From: Muribaculum sp.
GTDB lineage: Bacteria > Bacteroidota > Bacteroidia > Bacteroidales > Muribaculaceae
Reading direction: 5' to 3'
Length of the DNA stretch: 64,000 bases
Assembly: GCA_023667055.1 (NCBI GenBank)
Contig: JAMPAV010000003.1
Coordinates: 1 to 64,000 of the forward strand
Of this stretch, positions 53,836 through 63,941 are shown piece after piece. Numbering within the stretch: the first letter of the stretch is position 1; the number at the start of each line of letters is the position of its first letter. A program made the translations under genes and the position numbers. Under the pieces are notes generated by a model that worked only from the letters and a program-made list of their open reading frames with translations, did no database searches and was not told where the DNA came from.

Positions 53836-54252
53836 TTAGAGGGATTTGATGATGAGGTCGTTGGCTTTGTCAACGACGGAGGTGTCGAGAGAGGCGAGGT
53901 AGATTTTCCATGAAGTTGAACAGAGAATATTCTTTCTCATAGTGTCTGAACTCGTCAATCACATCATCGGCGGTATAAGACAAACCGTCGGCATCAAGTC
54001 GCTTGTCAATCTTAATAAACCGTTCAACATCCCAGCGGATTCGTTCACGTATTGAGAGAATGAAAGATTTGCGGTCGCTGTTGTGGTTGATCGTCACCAT
54101 TGAATGGGATTCATCCCATTCTTCGGAAAGGACATGGTAGTTGGTGTTGAGTTGTCGCACCTTTCGGTCGTGGATAATCTGATAGTAGATTACGCCCTTT
54201 TGGTCTTGTATGGATGATGGGCGGAATAGAATATTACTTTTATAGAAGTCAT
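53836..54252 (-). pseudogene. Tyrosine recombinase (integrase) relic
   Basis: Three breaks are visible. From ATG 54252 the frame reads MTSIKVIF, then a 5-bp duplication (GAATA twice at 54226-54235) shifts it; the next frame reads RPSSIQDQKGVIYYQIIHD and RQLNTNYHVLSEEWDE to LFNFMENL near 53900. There the sequence jumps to the extreme C-terminus in another frame, KIYLASLDTSVVDKANDLII to a stop at 53836. The whole catalytic core with the Arg-His-Arg-Tyr residues is deleted. These parts match integrases of Bacteroidales mobile elements. It marks a former integration near the operon and higBA. Confidence 0.75.
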
Positions 54253-54255
54253 ACT

Positions 54256-54284
54256 GTTGCTATTTTTATGGCAAAAATAGCAAC
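54256..54284. repeat. Perfect inverted repeat in front of the integrase relic
   Basis: GTTGCTATTTTT and its exact complement lie 5 bp apart, four bases upstream of the integrase ATG. It may be an integrase operator or recombination-related site. The remaining bases to 54432 show nothing recognisable. Confidence 0.6.
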
Positions 54285-54432
54285 GGCAAATCAGATTCGC
54301 CCCTTATCCATCCACATTTACGATATGCAGTAGATGATATCAGTCCTGCATTTTTAATTATTAAGCAAAATCAACAAATAGATGACGCTCCTCTTGGACG
54401 TGATGTCAAAGTGGAGCGGTAAAGTGTAGCGG

Positions 54433-56322
54433 TCAGATGGTGGAAGCCTCATACCAGTTGATATAAGCTTGGTTGACACGGCGTATACCGCCAGGCGTGG
54501 GGTAGTCCCCTGAGAAGTACCAGTCGCCCGGATTATTAGGACATGCTTTGTGAAGACCCTCGATAGTCTGATATATTATCTCCACCTCTATGTTTTCAGG
54601 CTTCACCATCTCTGCTATCTTCTTAGATATTTGCTCATCCGTGAAATGCGAATAGATGCTCTTTACATGGTTGACAAGCGGTTCGCCGTGTGCTTTGACA
54701 ATCTCTTTCTTGCATGCCGTATATACTGAGGCCAAAACATATTCCATGCCCCTCTGCTTCAGCAGTTCGACAGCTGCCTTAAAGGCAATAAACTCATCCA
54801 TGCGGCTCATGTCTATACCGTAATAGTCCGGATACCTTACTTGCGGAGAAGATGACAATACCACTATCTTCTTCGGATTAAGGCGGCCAAGCATATTAAG
54901 AATGGATTGCTTCAGGGTGGTTCCTCTCACTATGGAGTCGTCAATTACCACAAGAGTATCTTTCCCTTCCTGAAGGCATCCGTAGGATATGTCATAGACG
55001 TGGGCGGCCAGGTCGTTGCGCACATCTCCTTCCGCAATGAATGTACGCAGTTTTATATCCTTTATGGCAGCCTTTTCAATCCTCACTTCCGACTCCATTA
55101 CCTTGCGGATGGATTCTCGGTTTAGATTGCCATCATTTTGTAGTGATAGAATTCTTTCTGTCTTATACTCGTTGAGGTAATCCTCAAGACCTTCCACCAT
55201 ACCGTAGAAAGCAACCTCTGCCGTATTGGGTATGTATGAAAACACCGCATTTGTCATGTTGCCTTCAATGGACTTAATGATACGGGGCACGAGCAATCTG
55301 CCCAATTCCTTTCTCTCCTTATAGATGTCGCTGTCACTGCCGCGAGAGAAGTAAATCCTCTCAAAACTGCATTTCGAGTTGGATATCTGCGGCAATATCC
55401 TCTCGATGCTCGGCTCGCCATCTACAGAAATCAGCAATGCCTCTCCCGGATTCAACTCATGCACATCACTTTCCTTGACTCCAAACACTGTTTGAATCTG
55501 CGGGCGCTCAGAGGTGGCTACGATTATCTCATCGTCGATGTAATAAAAAGCCGGCCTGATACCATTGGGATCGCGGAAAACAAAGACATTTCCAGACCCT
55601 GTCGCTCCGCATATCACATATCCACCATCCCATTCCGGAGCAGCGGCCTTAAGCACATTGCGGATGTCAAGTTCTTTCTCTATTGTCTCGCTCAGCTGGT
55701 GGTCATAGTAGGTCTCGTTCAGTTCATCCCGATATTTGCGATAGATTCTGTGATTCTCCTTGTCAAGTGCATAGCCAAGCATCTCCAGAAGAATTATGGT
55801 GTCGCTGTAGAGCCGAGGATGCTGTCCGCGACTCACCACCGACTTGAAAAGATCATCTACATTGGTCATGTTGAAGTTCCCGCACATCAGCAGGTTGCGG
55901 CTTCTCCAGTTGTTCCTCCTGAGAAATGGATGTACGTATGCCATGCCGCTTTTGCCCGTCGTGGAATATCGTAAGTGACCCATGTTGATTTCCCCTATCA
56001 TGGGTGCAATTGTCGATGCCTCTTCCGGAGTCATGTTCTCCAAATCCGCATCCGATAGACTTTTCCCTATACGGTTGAATATCTCCTGTATGGCCTGTGG
56101 CCCCAATTCGCGTTCACGCCACACATACTCGTTGCCCGGTTCGGCTGTGAGGTTTACGACTCCAACCCCCGCTCCCTCTTGCCCGCGATTGTGCTGTTTC
56201 TCCATGAGTAGATACAGTTTGTTGAGGGCGTATGCGTATGTGCCATATTTTTCTTTATAATAGGCGAGTGGTTTACGAAGTCGGATCATCGCAATTCCAC
56301 ATTCATGCTTCAACACTTCCAT
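54433..56322 (-). CDS. purF: Amidophosphoribosyltransferase, long Bacteroidetes form
   Basis: PurF makes 5-phosphoribosylamine from PRPP and glutamine, the first step of purine synthesis. The 629-residue protein has an N-terminal nucleophile glutaminase domain (ECGIAMIRL; KQHNRGQEGAG; GHLRYSTTG; CGNFNMTN) and a PRTase domain with LVVIDDSIVRGTTLK near 455-470. The nucleophile would be Cys8, not Cys2, so either seven residues are cleaved off or a shorter start exists. This layout is shared by the long Bacteroidetes PurF group, about 130 residues longer than the E. coli enzyme. It lies away from the other purine genes, upstream of the accessory island and after pyrB. Confidence 0.93.
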   Translation of the reverse strand: MEVLKHECGIAMIRLRKPLAYYKEKYGTYAYALNKLYLLMEKQHNRGQEGAGVGVVNLTAEPGNEYVWRERELGPQAIQEIFNRIGKSLSDADLENMTPEEASTIAPMIGEINMGHLRYSTTGKSGMAYVHPFLRRNNWRSRNLLMCGNFNMTNVDDLFKSVVSRGQHPRLYSDTIILLEMLGYALDKENHRIYRKYRDELNETYYDHQLSETIEKELDIRNVLKAAAPEWDGGYVICGATGSGNVFVFRDPNGIRPAFYYIDDEIIVATSERPQIQTVFGVKESDVHELNPGEALLISVDGEPSIERILPQISNSKCSFERIYFSRGSDSDIYKERKELGRLLVPRIIKSIEGNMTNAVFSYIPNTAEVAFYGMVEGLEDYLNEYKTERILSLQNDGNLNRESIRKVMESEVRIEKAAIKDIKLRTFIAEGDVRNDLAAHVYDISYGCLQEGKDTLVVIDDSIVRGTTLKQSILNMLGRLNPKKIVVLSSSPQVRYPDYYGIDMSRMDEFIAFKAAVELLKQRGMEYVLASVYTACKKEIVKAHGEPLVNHVKSIYSHFTDEQISKKIAEMVKPENIEVEIIYQTIEGLHKACPNNPGDWYFSGDYPTPGGIRRVNQAYINWYEASTI

Positions 56323-56337
56323 AATTTTGCTTTTGGT

Positions 56338-56430
56338 TGTTTAGAGTTTAGAGTTTAAGGTTTAGTTCAAGCGATTGGTTTAATGGCAAATTTCCGATAA
56401 ACTAAACCTTAAACTCTAAACCCTAAACTT
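56338..56430. repeat. Inverted heptamer-array element, GTTTAGA type
   Basis: About three GTTTAGA/GTTTAAG units on the left and TAAACCT/TAAACTC units on the right, starting CCGATAAACTAAACC at 56394. The core resembles that of the GGTTTATA family, so it looks like a diverged member. It fills the purF-pyrB gap. Confidence 0.8.
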
Positions 56431-56455
56431 CTTTTTTCGCAAAGCGAAAAAAGAT

Positions 56456-57535
56456 TTATTTAAACTTATGATCACAATATCTGCATCGCAACGATCCGTC
56501 TGCCGCATGGTAAGCCCTCCTTGGAGATGCCTCGTTTCTTGTGATGCACTTCTTGTTCTCACATCTAAGGTGTCCAGGAACCTCAACTTCTTCCTGTTCA
56601 GGCATCTTGTGACCGGGGTCGTCCTTCCAGTCAAGCAGGCTTGATATCAGTGCCATCCTGACAAATTTCCCATTCTCAACCTGACGGAAATAGGCCGCCC
56701 TCGGGTCTGCATCTACCTCTTCAAGTATTTCGTTGACACGGGGAAGGGGATGAAGCACCGCCATTTTCTCTTTGGCAAGTGCCATCTTGGAGTTGTCAAG
56801 CACGAAGGAATCCTTCACTGCCTCATACTCGTCTTCATCCAGGAAACGTTCCTTTTGTACGCGTGTCATATAAAGCACATCAAGTTGCGGCATCGCTTCC
56901 TCAAGCGTATCGACTTCCGTGTATTCGAGTCCAAGCCTGTCGCATACATCCTGCTTGATATAGTCCGGCAAACGTAACTGTGGAGGAGCTATTAGCACAA
57001 TTTTAATGTTTTTCTGTCTTGACAGCGCCTTGATAAGACTGTGCACGGTTCGTCCGAAACGTAAGTCTCCGCAGAAGCCTATTGTCAGGTTGTCAAGTCT
57101 GCCAAGTTCCCTTGTGATGGTAAGCAGGTCGGTAAGGGTCTGTGTCGGATGGGCATGGCTGCCGTCGCCGGCGTTTATGATTGGGACACGGCTAACCTCT
57201 GTTGCTGCAAGTTGGGCTCCCTCGATATGGTGACGCATTGCAATTATATCGGCAAAATTTTCAACCACTCGCACTGTGTCTCTCACGGTTTCCCCTTTGC
57301 TCACACTGCTGCTGGCGGCATCGGCAAAACCGAGTACATTCCCACCCAATTCCATCATTGCTGCCGTGAAACTCAGTCTCGTACGTGTGGATGGCTCATA
57401 GAAAAGGGTTGCAAGTTTCTTTCCCTTGCATTTCTCTGAATACTTATCTCGATGCTCTATGATGTCAAGGGCAAGATTGATTATCGACATTGTCTCATCT
57501 ACAGTGAGATCTGTCGGGTCTATTAAGTGTTTCAT
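56456..57535 (-). CDS. pyrB: Aspartate carbamoyltransferase fused to a PyrI-type zinc domain
   Basis: Residues 1-305 are a complete ATCase catalytic chain: [12 protein letters not shown] near 45-56, [21 protein letters not shown] and HPLPRV. After a linker ([12 protein letters not shown]) residues 325-354 have Cys325, Cys330, Cys351 and Cys354 in the spacing CENKKC...CRYC, matching the zinc domain at the end of the regulatory chain PyrI (CPN..CI...EP...F...LKCKYC). The allosteric nucleotide-binding half of PyrI is absent. In related bacteria pyrB and pyrI are separate adjacent genes. The fusion should hold catalytic trimers together without CTP control; that is inference. Confidence 0.92.
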   Translation of the reverse strand: MKHLIDPTDLTVDETMSIINLALDIIEHRDKYSEKCKGKKLATLFYEPSTRTRLSFTAAMMELGGNVLGFADAASSSVSKGETVRDTVRVVENFADIIAMRHHIEGAQLAATEVSRVPIINAGDGSHAHPTQTLTDLLTITRELGRLDNLTIGFCGDLRFGRTVHSLIKALSRQKNIKIVLIAPPQLRLPDYIKQDVCDRLGLEYTEVDTLEEAMPQLDVLYMTRVQKERFLDEDEYEAVKDSFVLDNSKMALAKEKMAVLHPLPRVNEILEEVDADPRAAYFRQVENGKFVRMALISSLLDWKDDPGHKMPEQEEVEVPGHLRCENKKCITRNEASPRRAYHAADGSLRCRYCDHKFK

Positions 57536-57542
57536 AATTATT

Positions 57543-57625
57543 AGTTTAGTGTTTAGTGTTTAGAGTTTAGTTCAAATGTCAAATTTCAGACAAAATAAAC
57601 CTATAAACCCATAAACCCATAAACT
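57543..57625. repeat. Hybrid inverted-array element (GTTTAGT left, TATAAACC right)
   Basis: Four GTTTAGT/GTTTAGA heptamers on the left face TATAAACC-type octamers on the right, which begin CAGACAAAATAAACC at 57587. The two arms belong to different families, so the arms can be exchanged or can drift independently. It fills the pyrB-pyrE gap. Confidence 0.85.
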
Positions 57626-58258
57626 TTATGCGTTTTGCCAGGATGAATCGCTCGGATTGTCTCTGAATTTAAGGATACGGTTTTTCCATACCGGCTCTAT
57701 ATAGCCTTCTTCGGCTGCCACCTCCACGAGTGTGTCCAAGTTGGAAAGAGAGTGATTTGTTACGTTGGCTGCTGCCAGACGGTCGGTTGCTTTCTGCATC
57801 CCGTAGGTGAAGATTGACACGATGCCAAGCACTTCCGCTCCTTCCTCGCGAAGTGCTTCCACAACCTCGATGCAGCTGCCTCCGGTCGAAATCAAATCTT
57901 CTACCACCACTACTTTTGTGCCGGGTTCGCATTTCCCCTCAATCCTGTTGCCTCGGCCATGGTCCTTGGCTCCGCCTCTCACATACCCCATCGGTTTATT
58001 GAGTAGCCACGCTGTTATGGCTGCATGTGCAATACCTGCCGTTGAAGTACCCATCAATGACTCTGCCTCAGGATAATATTTTGTAATCAGTTCGGCCAAA
58101 CCTTCCTCTATATCCTTGCGCACTTCCGGATAAGAAAGTGTAAGACGGTTGTCGCAATACATAGGGCTTTTTATGCCGGATGCCCAAGTGAATAAATTTT
58201 CAGGGCGCAGGAATACAGCTCCAACGCTCAGCAAATCCTTAGCTATCTTCTTCTCCAT
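57626..58258 (-). CDS. pyrE: Orotate phosphoribosyltransferase
   Basis: PyrE transfers phosphoribose from PRPP to orotate, giving OMP. The 210-residue protein has the PRTase motif KVVVVEDLISTGGSCIEV near 120-137, GIKSPMYCDNRLTLSYP, and RGGAKDHGRGNRIEG. The length is as usual. It sits directly upstream of pyrB and downstream of pyrF in one direction; together with pyrKD and carAB it forms a UMP synthesis operon. Confidence 0.97.
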   Translation of the reverse strand: MEKKIAKDLLSVGAVFLRPENLFTWASGIKSPMYCDNRLTLSYPEVRKDIEEGLAELITKYYPEAESLMGTSTAGIAHAAITAWLLNKPMGYVRGGAKDHGRGNRIEGKCEPGTKVVVVEDLISTGGSCIEVVEALREEGAEVLGIVSIFTYGMQKATDRLAAANVTNHSLSNLDTLVEVAAEEGYIEPVWKNRILKFRDNPSDSSWQNA

Positions 58259-58276
58259 ATCTCTTTCTCTTTATGA

Positions 58277-58304
58277 TGATTCTCAATTCTCAATTCTCAA
58301 TTCC
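58277..58304. repeat. ATTCTCA heptamer array
   Basis: About four ATTCTCA units in a row; no opposite arm. On the minus strand they form the last codons (LRIEN) and the TGA of pyrF, and fill the gap to pyrE. Confidence 0.8.
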
Positions 58305-58999
58305 CCAAGGAATTCCCTGCAGCATCTCTCGTATGCCTCAAGCGGATTCTCAGCCTTGGTGATAGGTCGTCCCACTACTATATAGTCTGACCCGATCTCT
58401 CTTGCCTTGGCAGGTGTCATGACTCGCACCTGATCGTCAGCAGCCGAATCGGCAAAGCGTATTCCGGGTGTCACAGTGATGAATCCTTCTCCACATGCCT
58501 CTTTCACAATTGTAGCTTCACGCGGAGAGCATACCACGCCGTCGAGCCCCGATTTTTTTGCGGTTTGAGCATAACTTGCCACCACACTGTCAACCTCACC
58601 CGGAATCAATATATCCTCGTTCATCAATTCCTTGCTTGTGGATGTCAGCATGGTCACTGCAATAAGAATAGGACGTGAGCCGTCAGGTCGTGTAAGTCCC
58701 TCAATGGCTGCCTCCATCATCTTGTGTCCTCCGAATGCGTGAAGATTGGTCATATCCACATCAAGATGTGACAACACTGCCATTGCACTCTTCACTGTGT
58801 TTGGTATATCGCAGAGTTTCAGGTCAAGGAATATCTTGTGACCCCTTTTCTTGATTTCTCTTATTATTTCAGGTCCTGCAGCATAGAAAAGTTCCATGCC
58901 TATCTTGACGTATGGTCTGGTTTCTCCAAACTTGTCAAGAAATTCCAGTGTCGCCTCCATCGAAGGGAAGTCGCACGCTATAATCACATCTTTTGCCAT
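58283..58999 (-). CDS. pyrF: Orotidine-5'-phosphate decarboxylase
   Basis: PyrF converts OMP to UMP. The 238-residue protein has the characteristic [13 protein letters not shown] near 57-69, MTNLHAFGG, and TPGIRFADS. Asp and Lys of the DxKxxD catalytic tetrad are present. Its final residues ELRIEN and the stop codon are encoded by an ATTCTCA repeat array, so the original stop has been replaced. It overlaps the pyrKD gene by 16 bp. Confidence 0.97.
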   Translation of the reverse strand: MAKDVIIACDFPSMEATLEFLDKFGETRPYVKIGMELFYAAGPEIIREIKKRGHKIFLDLKLCDIPNTVKSAMAVLSHLDVDMTNLHAFGGHKMMEAAIEGLTRPDGSRPILIAVTMLTSTSKELMNEDILIPGEVDSVVASYAQTAKKSGLDGVVCSPREATIVKEACGEGFITVTPGIRFADSAADDQVRVMTPAKAREIGSDYIVVGRPITKAENPLEAYERCCREFLGELRIEN

Positions 59000-60699
59000 G
59001 ATATTCCAATAATGTCTTTTATATTGTTGATTTTAAGTTTTTTCAATACTCGCGGCAATTCTTCGGTAATTCTCTTGCCAGCCATAGGGTCAACAAGATT
59101 GACCGATCCAATTTGCACGGCCGAAGCACCAGCCATCATCATCTCCACTGCTTCTTCTGCATTGGATACTCCGCCGCAGCCTATCACTGGTATTTTCACA
59201 GCCTGTGCTACCTGATACACCATCCTTACAGCCACAGGGAATACCGCCGGTCCTGAGAATCCCCCCATTCTGTTGGCTATCACCGGACTTCCCGTATTGA
59301 TGTTGATTCTCATGCCAAGAAGTGTGTTGATCAGCGTCAGTCCGTCTGCTCCTGCTTCCTCACATGCTTTGGCTATCGCTACAATGTCTGTGACATTGGG
59401 CGATAACTTTATGAATACAGGCTTTTTCACCACCTCTTTGACAGCCTTGGTCACCGCCGCCGCCTGTTCAGGAGATGTGCCGAATGCCATACCTCCGTTG
59501 TGTACGTTTGGGCAACTTATGTTTACCTCTATAATATCTACTTCTTTGCATGCATCTGCCTTTTTGCAAGCTTCTACGTATTCTTCTATCGAAAATCCGC
59601 TCACATTGGCTATGATACATCCGTTGTAGATTTTTCTCAGTTCAGCCACCTCTTTGGTATAAACCTCATCCGCACCGGGATTCTGAAGTCCCACGCTGTT
59701 AATCATGCCATCCGGTGTTTCGGCAATGCGGGGTGTGGGATTGCCAAGCCTTGGGTTCAGGGTCGTCCCTTTTATTGAAATACCTCCCAACACGTTTAAA
59801 TCATATAAGGAAGCAAACTCTTGTCCGAAACCAAAAGTTCCACTGGCCGGAATTATGGGGTTATTGAGTTTGATACCACACAGTTCTGTGGCAATATTTG
59901 GGTCTTCTGTCAGTTTTCTATCACGTGGAAGGGAAGGCTCCGGTGTCTTGTTTCCTTTATATTCATGCATCAGTGTGGCGTCAAACACCGGACCGTCTTT
60001 ACAAACTCGCTTCGGTCCCCAAGGTGTTTCAATTGTACATCCCATGCACGCTCCAAAACCACATCCCATCCTTTCCTCCATGCTTACTTCTCCTCGGTTG
60101 CAGTCAAGTTCCATGCCAAGAGCCTTTAGCATTGGCAGTGGCCCGCAAGCATACCAAAAATCCCAACCTTGCATTTCAGGCAGACGGATTGCATCTGTCA
60201 CGAATCCCTTTACATCTGCATTTCCATCCAGGGTCGCCACTTTCACCTCCGCACCAAGTTTGCGGAACTCTTCTGCATAAAACTCCTCCTCTTTCGTATT
60301 GAAGCCAAGAGCCACTTTCACCTTCTTCCCTTCGGCAATAAGTTTGCGGGCAAGAAGATAGAGGGGTGGCACGCCGACACCTCCTCCCGCCAGCAGAGCG
60401 CATTCCTTGGTTTTGGAAATGTCAAAACCATTGCCAAGCGATGTTATGAGGTCAAGTTCAATGCCGGGTGTCATTTTGGCCATTGCTTCAGTCCCCTTGC
60501 CCACCACTTTGAAAATAAGCGTAAGTCTATTTCCTTCAATGTCGCACACTGAAATGGGGCGGCGCAGATAGAGTCCCGGAATGGAAATCTCCACAAATTG
60601 CCCCGGCCGTGTGAAACCGGTGCAGTCTCCCCTCAGCGTCATTTCATATACGCTCTCAGTCGGCCTCTCTATTCTCGTTATCTCAAATCTCATACTCAA
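58984..60699 (-). CDS. pyrKD: Dihydroorotate dehydrogenase fusion PyrK-PyrD (class 1B)
   Basis: The first ~240 residues are PyrK: FAD site [12 protein letters not shown] site [16 protein letters not shown], and the 2Fe-2S ligands Cys213, Cys218, Cys221 and Cys233 in [11 protein letters not shown] and RVC. Residues from about 268 are PyrD type 1B with [17 protein letters not shown], and the catalytic Cys396 in [11 protein letters not shown]. In most organisms these are two genes making a heterotetramer; here one chain of 571 residues carries both. It should oxidise dihydroorotate with NAD+. It overlaps pyrF and lies 23 bp after carB. Confidence 0.95.
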   Translation of the reverse strand: MSMRFEITRIERPTESVYEMTLRGDCTGFTRPGQFVEISIPGLYLRRPISVCDIEGNRLTLIFKVVGKGTEAMAKMTPGIELDLITSLGNGFDISKTKECALLAGGGVGVPPLYLLARKLIAEGKKVKVALGFNTKEEEFYAEEFRKLGAEVKVATLDGNADVKGFVTDAIRLPEMQGWDFWYACGPLPMLKALGMELDCNRGEVSMEERMGCGFGACMGCTIETPWGPKRVCKDGPVFDATLMHEYKGNKTPEPSLPRDRKLTEDPNIATELCGIKLNNPIIPASGTFGFGQEFASLYDLNVLGGISIKGTTLNPRLGNPTPRIAETPDGMINSVGLQNPGADEVYTKEVAELRKIYNGCIIANVSGFSIEEYVEACKKADACKEVDIIEVNISCPNVHNGGMAFGTSPEQAAAVTKAVKEVVKKPVFIKLSPNVTDIVAIAKACEEAGADGLTLINTLLGMRININTGSPVIANRMGGFSGPAVFPVAVRMVYQVAQAVKIPVIGCGGVSNAEEAVEMMMAGASAVQIGSVNLVDPMAGKRITEELPRVLKKLKINNIKDIIGISWQKM

Positions 60700-60724
60700 A
60701 ATTCAAAATTCCACATTCAAAATT
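60692..60724. repeat. AAATTCA heptamer array
   Basis: Three to four imperfect TCAAAAT units lie between pyrKD and carB and touch the carB stop codon. It is a single-arm form of the TTTTGAA family. Confidence 0.7.
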
Positions 60725-63700
60725 ATCTTGAGATCATTCCGTTCCCTTTCCTGCCATATTCAGCATCAATCGTTGATACTCCCATCGTGATTTCCTCGAG
60801 GACATCAAGAAGTACCCTTACAGTTTCCAACGCTGTGAAGATTGTCACATTGTTTTCAATCGCAGTCCTGCGTATCTCATATCCGTCGAGTCGAGTGTTA
60901 TGTTGATTGACGTCTATTGTGTTTATGACATACGAAACATGCCCTTGTCTCAGTGACTTCTCTATGTCTGTGCTTCCCTCGCTGAACTTCCCCATCACAC
61001 GGCAGCGGATGCCATGCTGTTTAAGGAACATTGCCGTGCCTCGTGTAGCCTCAATGTTGAATCCTAAGTCATAGAATCTCTTTATGAGCGGAAGCGCCTT
61101 TTCCTTGTCATCATTTGCCACAGTCACCAAAAGTGTGCCATAGTTAAGCACTTGCATTCCCGATGCCTGAAGCGACTTGTAGAGTGCCCGCGTTAGCATA
61201 TCGTCATATCCGATTGCCTCCCCCGTCGATTTCATCTCAGGCGATAGATATGAATCCACTCCCTTTATTTTTGAGAATGAGAATGCCGGTGTCTTGACAA
61301 ACCAGCGGTTGCGGTCGGGATGTAGGGTCTCGGTGTAGCCCATGCTTTTGAGTGATTCCCCAAGCATTACTCGTGATGCAATTTTGGCCATTGGCACTCC
61401 GGTGGATTTTGACAGGAATGGCACTGTTCGAGAACTACGAGGATTGACCTCTATCACATATACATTCTCATCCTTATCTACAATGAACTGTATATTGTAA
61501 AGTCCAACTATACCTATTGCCAGTCCGAGTTTAATAGTGTAATCCACAATGGTTTTCCTTACGTTGTCACTCACGCTGAATGTCGGATATACCGAGATGG
61601 AATCGCCGGAGTGTATGCCGGTTTTCTCCACATGTTCCATGATGCCCGGTATCAGCACATCTGTGCCGTCGCATATCGCATCCACTTCCAGTTCCTTGCC
61701 CATGATGTATTTATCCACAAGCACCGGTGAGTTGTCTGAGATATCCACTGCATTCTGCAGGTAATGTCGCAAAGCCTGTTCGTTGCCTACAATCTGCATC
61801 GCACGGCCTCCAAGCACAAAACTTGGACGAACAAGAACCGGATACCCGATTCTTTCGGCGGCTTTGACACCGCTTTCGATATCGGTCACCGCTTCTGCCT
61901 GAGGTTGTGGAATACCTGTCTCACGCATGATTCTCTCGAAATGTTTGCGGTCTTCTGCCTTGTCGATGGCTTCAATTCCGGTTCCTATAATCTTAACTCC
62001 TCGTTTTGCAAGCGGGGCGGCAAGGTTTATGGCAGTCTGTCCTCCGAGTGTTACAATCACTCCGTCGGGTTTCTCAAGGTCTATGACGTTCATCACATCC
62101 TCCACGGTGAGAGGCTCGAAATAGAGCTTGTCTGATATGCTGTAGTCAGTCGATACTGTCTCAGGATTATTGTTTATGATGATGGCTTCATAGCCTTGTT
62201 CCCTGATTGTCTTGATGGCGTGTACGGTTGAATAGTCAAACTCCACACCCTGGCCGATGCGTATCGGACCGCTGCCGAGCACAAGAATCTTCTTCCGTTC
62301 GCTTACTATCGATTCATTTTCATCCTCGTATGTAGAGTAGAAATACGGCACGTATGAGTCAAATTCACCCGAACAGGTATCAATCATTTTATATACTGGT
62401 ATGATGCCTGATTCTTTTCTGAGTTTGCATACTTCTTCTTCTGTGATGCCACGTATTTCAGCTATTGTGCGGTCTGTGAATCCCATCCGTTTTGCATTCC
62501 TTAGAAGTTCCCTGTCAAGTACGTTGGCCTTTTTCAGTTCCCGTTCCATCTTGACGATATTGTTGATTTTCTCAAGGAAAAGCAAGTCTATGCCGGTTCG
62601 CTCAAATATGTGCCAAAGGGCAACATCCCGGCGAAGCAATGCTGCAATGGCAAGAAGCCTGTCATCGCGACCCTCTTTTATATAATTCAGAATCTCATCA
62701 GTGGGCATATCATCGAATTTCTTCGAATAAAGATGGGAAGCACCTGATTCGAGCGATCGCAATCCCTTAAGAAGCGACTCTTCAAAAGTGCGTCCCACAC
62801 TCATGATCTCGCCGGTTGCCTTCATCTGTGTGCCGAGTATGTTGGATGCCTCGCTGAACTTGTCGAAGGGGAATCGTGCTATCTTTGTGACTATATAGTC
62901 GAGTGCCGGTTCAAAACTTGCAGGGGTGTTGGCAATCTGTATCTCATCAAGGGACATGCCCACTGCTATCTTGGCGCTTACCCGCGCTATCGGATAACCC
63001 GTGGCTTTGGATGCCAGAGCCGAACTTCTCGACACCCGCGGATTAACCTCTATTATATAATAGTTGAATGAAAGCGGGTCAAGTGCAAACTGCACGTTGC
63101 ATCCCCCCTCTATCTTCAATGCCCTGATAAGTCTGAGTGCGGAGTCGCGGAGCAACTGGTATTCCTTGTTGGTAAGTGTCTGGCTTGGTGCCACCACCAC
63201 GGAGTCGCCTGTATGGACTCCGACTGGATCCACATTCTCCATGTTGCAGATGGTGATTGCCGTGTCATTGCTGTCGCGCATCACTTCATATTCGATTTCC
63301 TTGTAGCCTTTGATGGATTTTTCCACAAGCACCTGATGCACCGGTGATAGGGCAAGCGCATTGCGCATCAGTTCTCGCAGTTCTGATTCGTTATCGGCAA
63401 ATCCGCCTCCGGTGCCTCCAAGTGTAAAAGCGGGACGGAGCACCACTGGATATCCGATCTTTTCGGCCACCTTGACTGCCTCGTCTATGCTGTTGACTAT
63501 TTCAGACGGTAACACCGGCTCTCCAAGACTTATGCACAATTCCTTGAAAAGTTCACGGTCCTCTGCTTGCTCTATACTCTTGAAGGAAGTGCCTAAAATC
63601 TCTACTCCGCATTCCTCAAGAATGCCTTTCTTGGCAAGTTGCACTGCAAGGTTAAGACCTGTCTGGCCTCCAAGCCCCGGTACTATTGCATCCGGTCGTT

Positions 63701-63941
63701 CGAATCGTATGATTTTGGCCACATATTCCAGCTTCAGCGGTTCCATATAGACCTTGTCGGCTATATCCGTGTCTGTCATGATAGTGGCCGGATTGGAATT
63801 CACAAGTATCACCTCATATCCTTCTTCCCGCAGAGCGAGGCAAGCCTGCGTGCCGGCATAGTCAAACTCTGCGGCTTGTCCGATGACGATGGGTCCTGAT
63901 CCTATCACCATCACCTTCCTTATGTCTGTTCTCTTAGGCAT
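60723..63941 (-). CDS. carB: Carbamoyl phosphate synthase large subunit
   Basis: CarB makes carbamoyl phosphate from bicarbonate, ammonia from CarA and two ATP, for pyrimidines and arginine. The 1072-residue protein has both ATP-grasp halves ([71 protein letters not shown]) and the C-terminal MGS-like allosteric domain (about 940-1072, [21 protein letters not shown]). Length is normal. Its ATG overlaps the carA stop codon. Confidence 0.98.
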   Translation of the reverse strand: MPKRTDIRKVMVIGSGPIVIGQAAEFDYAGTQACLALREEGYEVILVNSNPATIMTDTDIADKVYMEPLKLEYVAKIIRFERPDAIVPGLGGQTGLNLAVQLAKKGILEECGVEILGTSFKSIEQAEDRELFKELCISLGEPVLPSEIVNSIDEAVKVAEKIGYPVVLRPAFTLGGTGGGFADNESELRELMRNALALSPVHQVLVEKSIKGYKEIEYEVMRDSNDTAITICNMENVDPVGVHTGDSVVVAPSQTLTNKEYQLLRDSALRLIRALKIEGGCNVQFALDPLSFNYYIIEVNPRVSRSSALASKATGYPIARVSAKIAVGMSLDEIQIANTPASFEPALDYIVTKIARFPFDKFSEASNILGTQMKATGEIMSVGRTFEESLLKGLRSLESGASHLYSKKFDDMPTDEILNYIKEGRDDRLLAIAALLRRDVALWHIFERTGIDLLFLEKINNIVKMERELKKANVLDRELLRNAKRMGFTDRTIAEIRGITEEEVCKLRKESGIIPVYKMIDTCSGEFDSYVPYFYSTYEDENESIVSERKKILVLGSGPIRIGQGVEFDYSTVHAIKTIREQGYEAIIINNNPETVSTDYSISDKLYFEPLTVEDVMNVIDLEKPDGVIVTLGGQTAINLAAPLAKRGVKIIGTGIEAIDKAEDRKHFERIMRETGIPQPQAEAVTDIESGVKAAERIGYPVLVRPSFVLGGRAMQIVGNEQALRHYLQNAVDISDNSPVLVDKYIMGKELEVDAICDGTDVLIPGIMEHVEKTGIHSGDSISVYPTFSVSDNVRKTIVDYTIKLGLAIGIVGLYNIQFIVDKDENVYVIEVNPRSSRTVPFLSKSTGVPMAKIASRVMLGESLKSMGYTETLHPDRNRWFVKTPAFSFSKIKGVDSYLSPEMKSTGEAIGYDDMLTRALYKSLQASGMQVLNYGTLLVTVANDDKEKALPLIKRFYDLGFNIEATRGTAMFLKQHGIRCRVMGKFSEGSTDIEKSLRQGHVSYVINTIDVNQHNTRLDGYEIRRTAIENNVTIFTALETVRVLLDVLEEITMGVSTIDAEYGRKGNGMISR

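Noticed and set aside
53373..53873. Minus-strand ORF of 166 residues opposite higA
   Set aside because: It is fully antisense to higA, which has a clear domain, promoter and operator.
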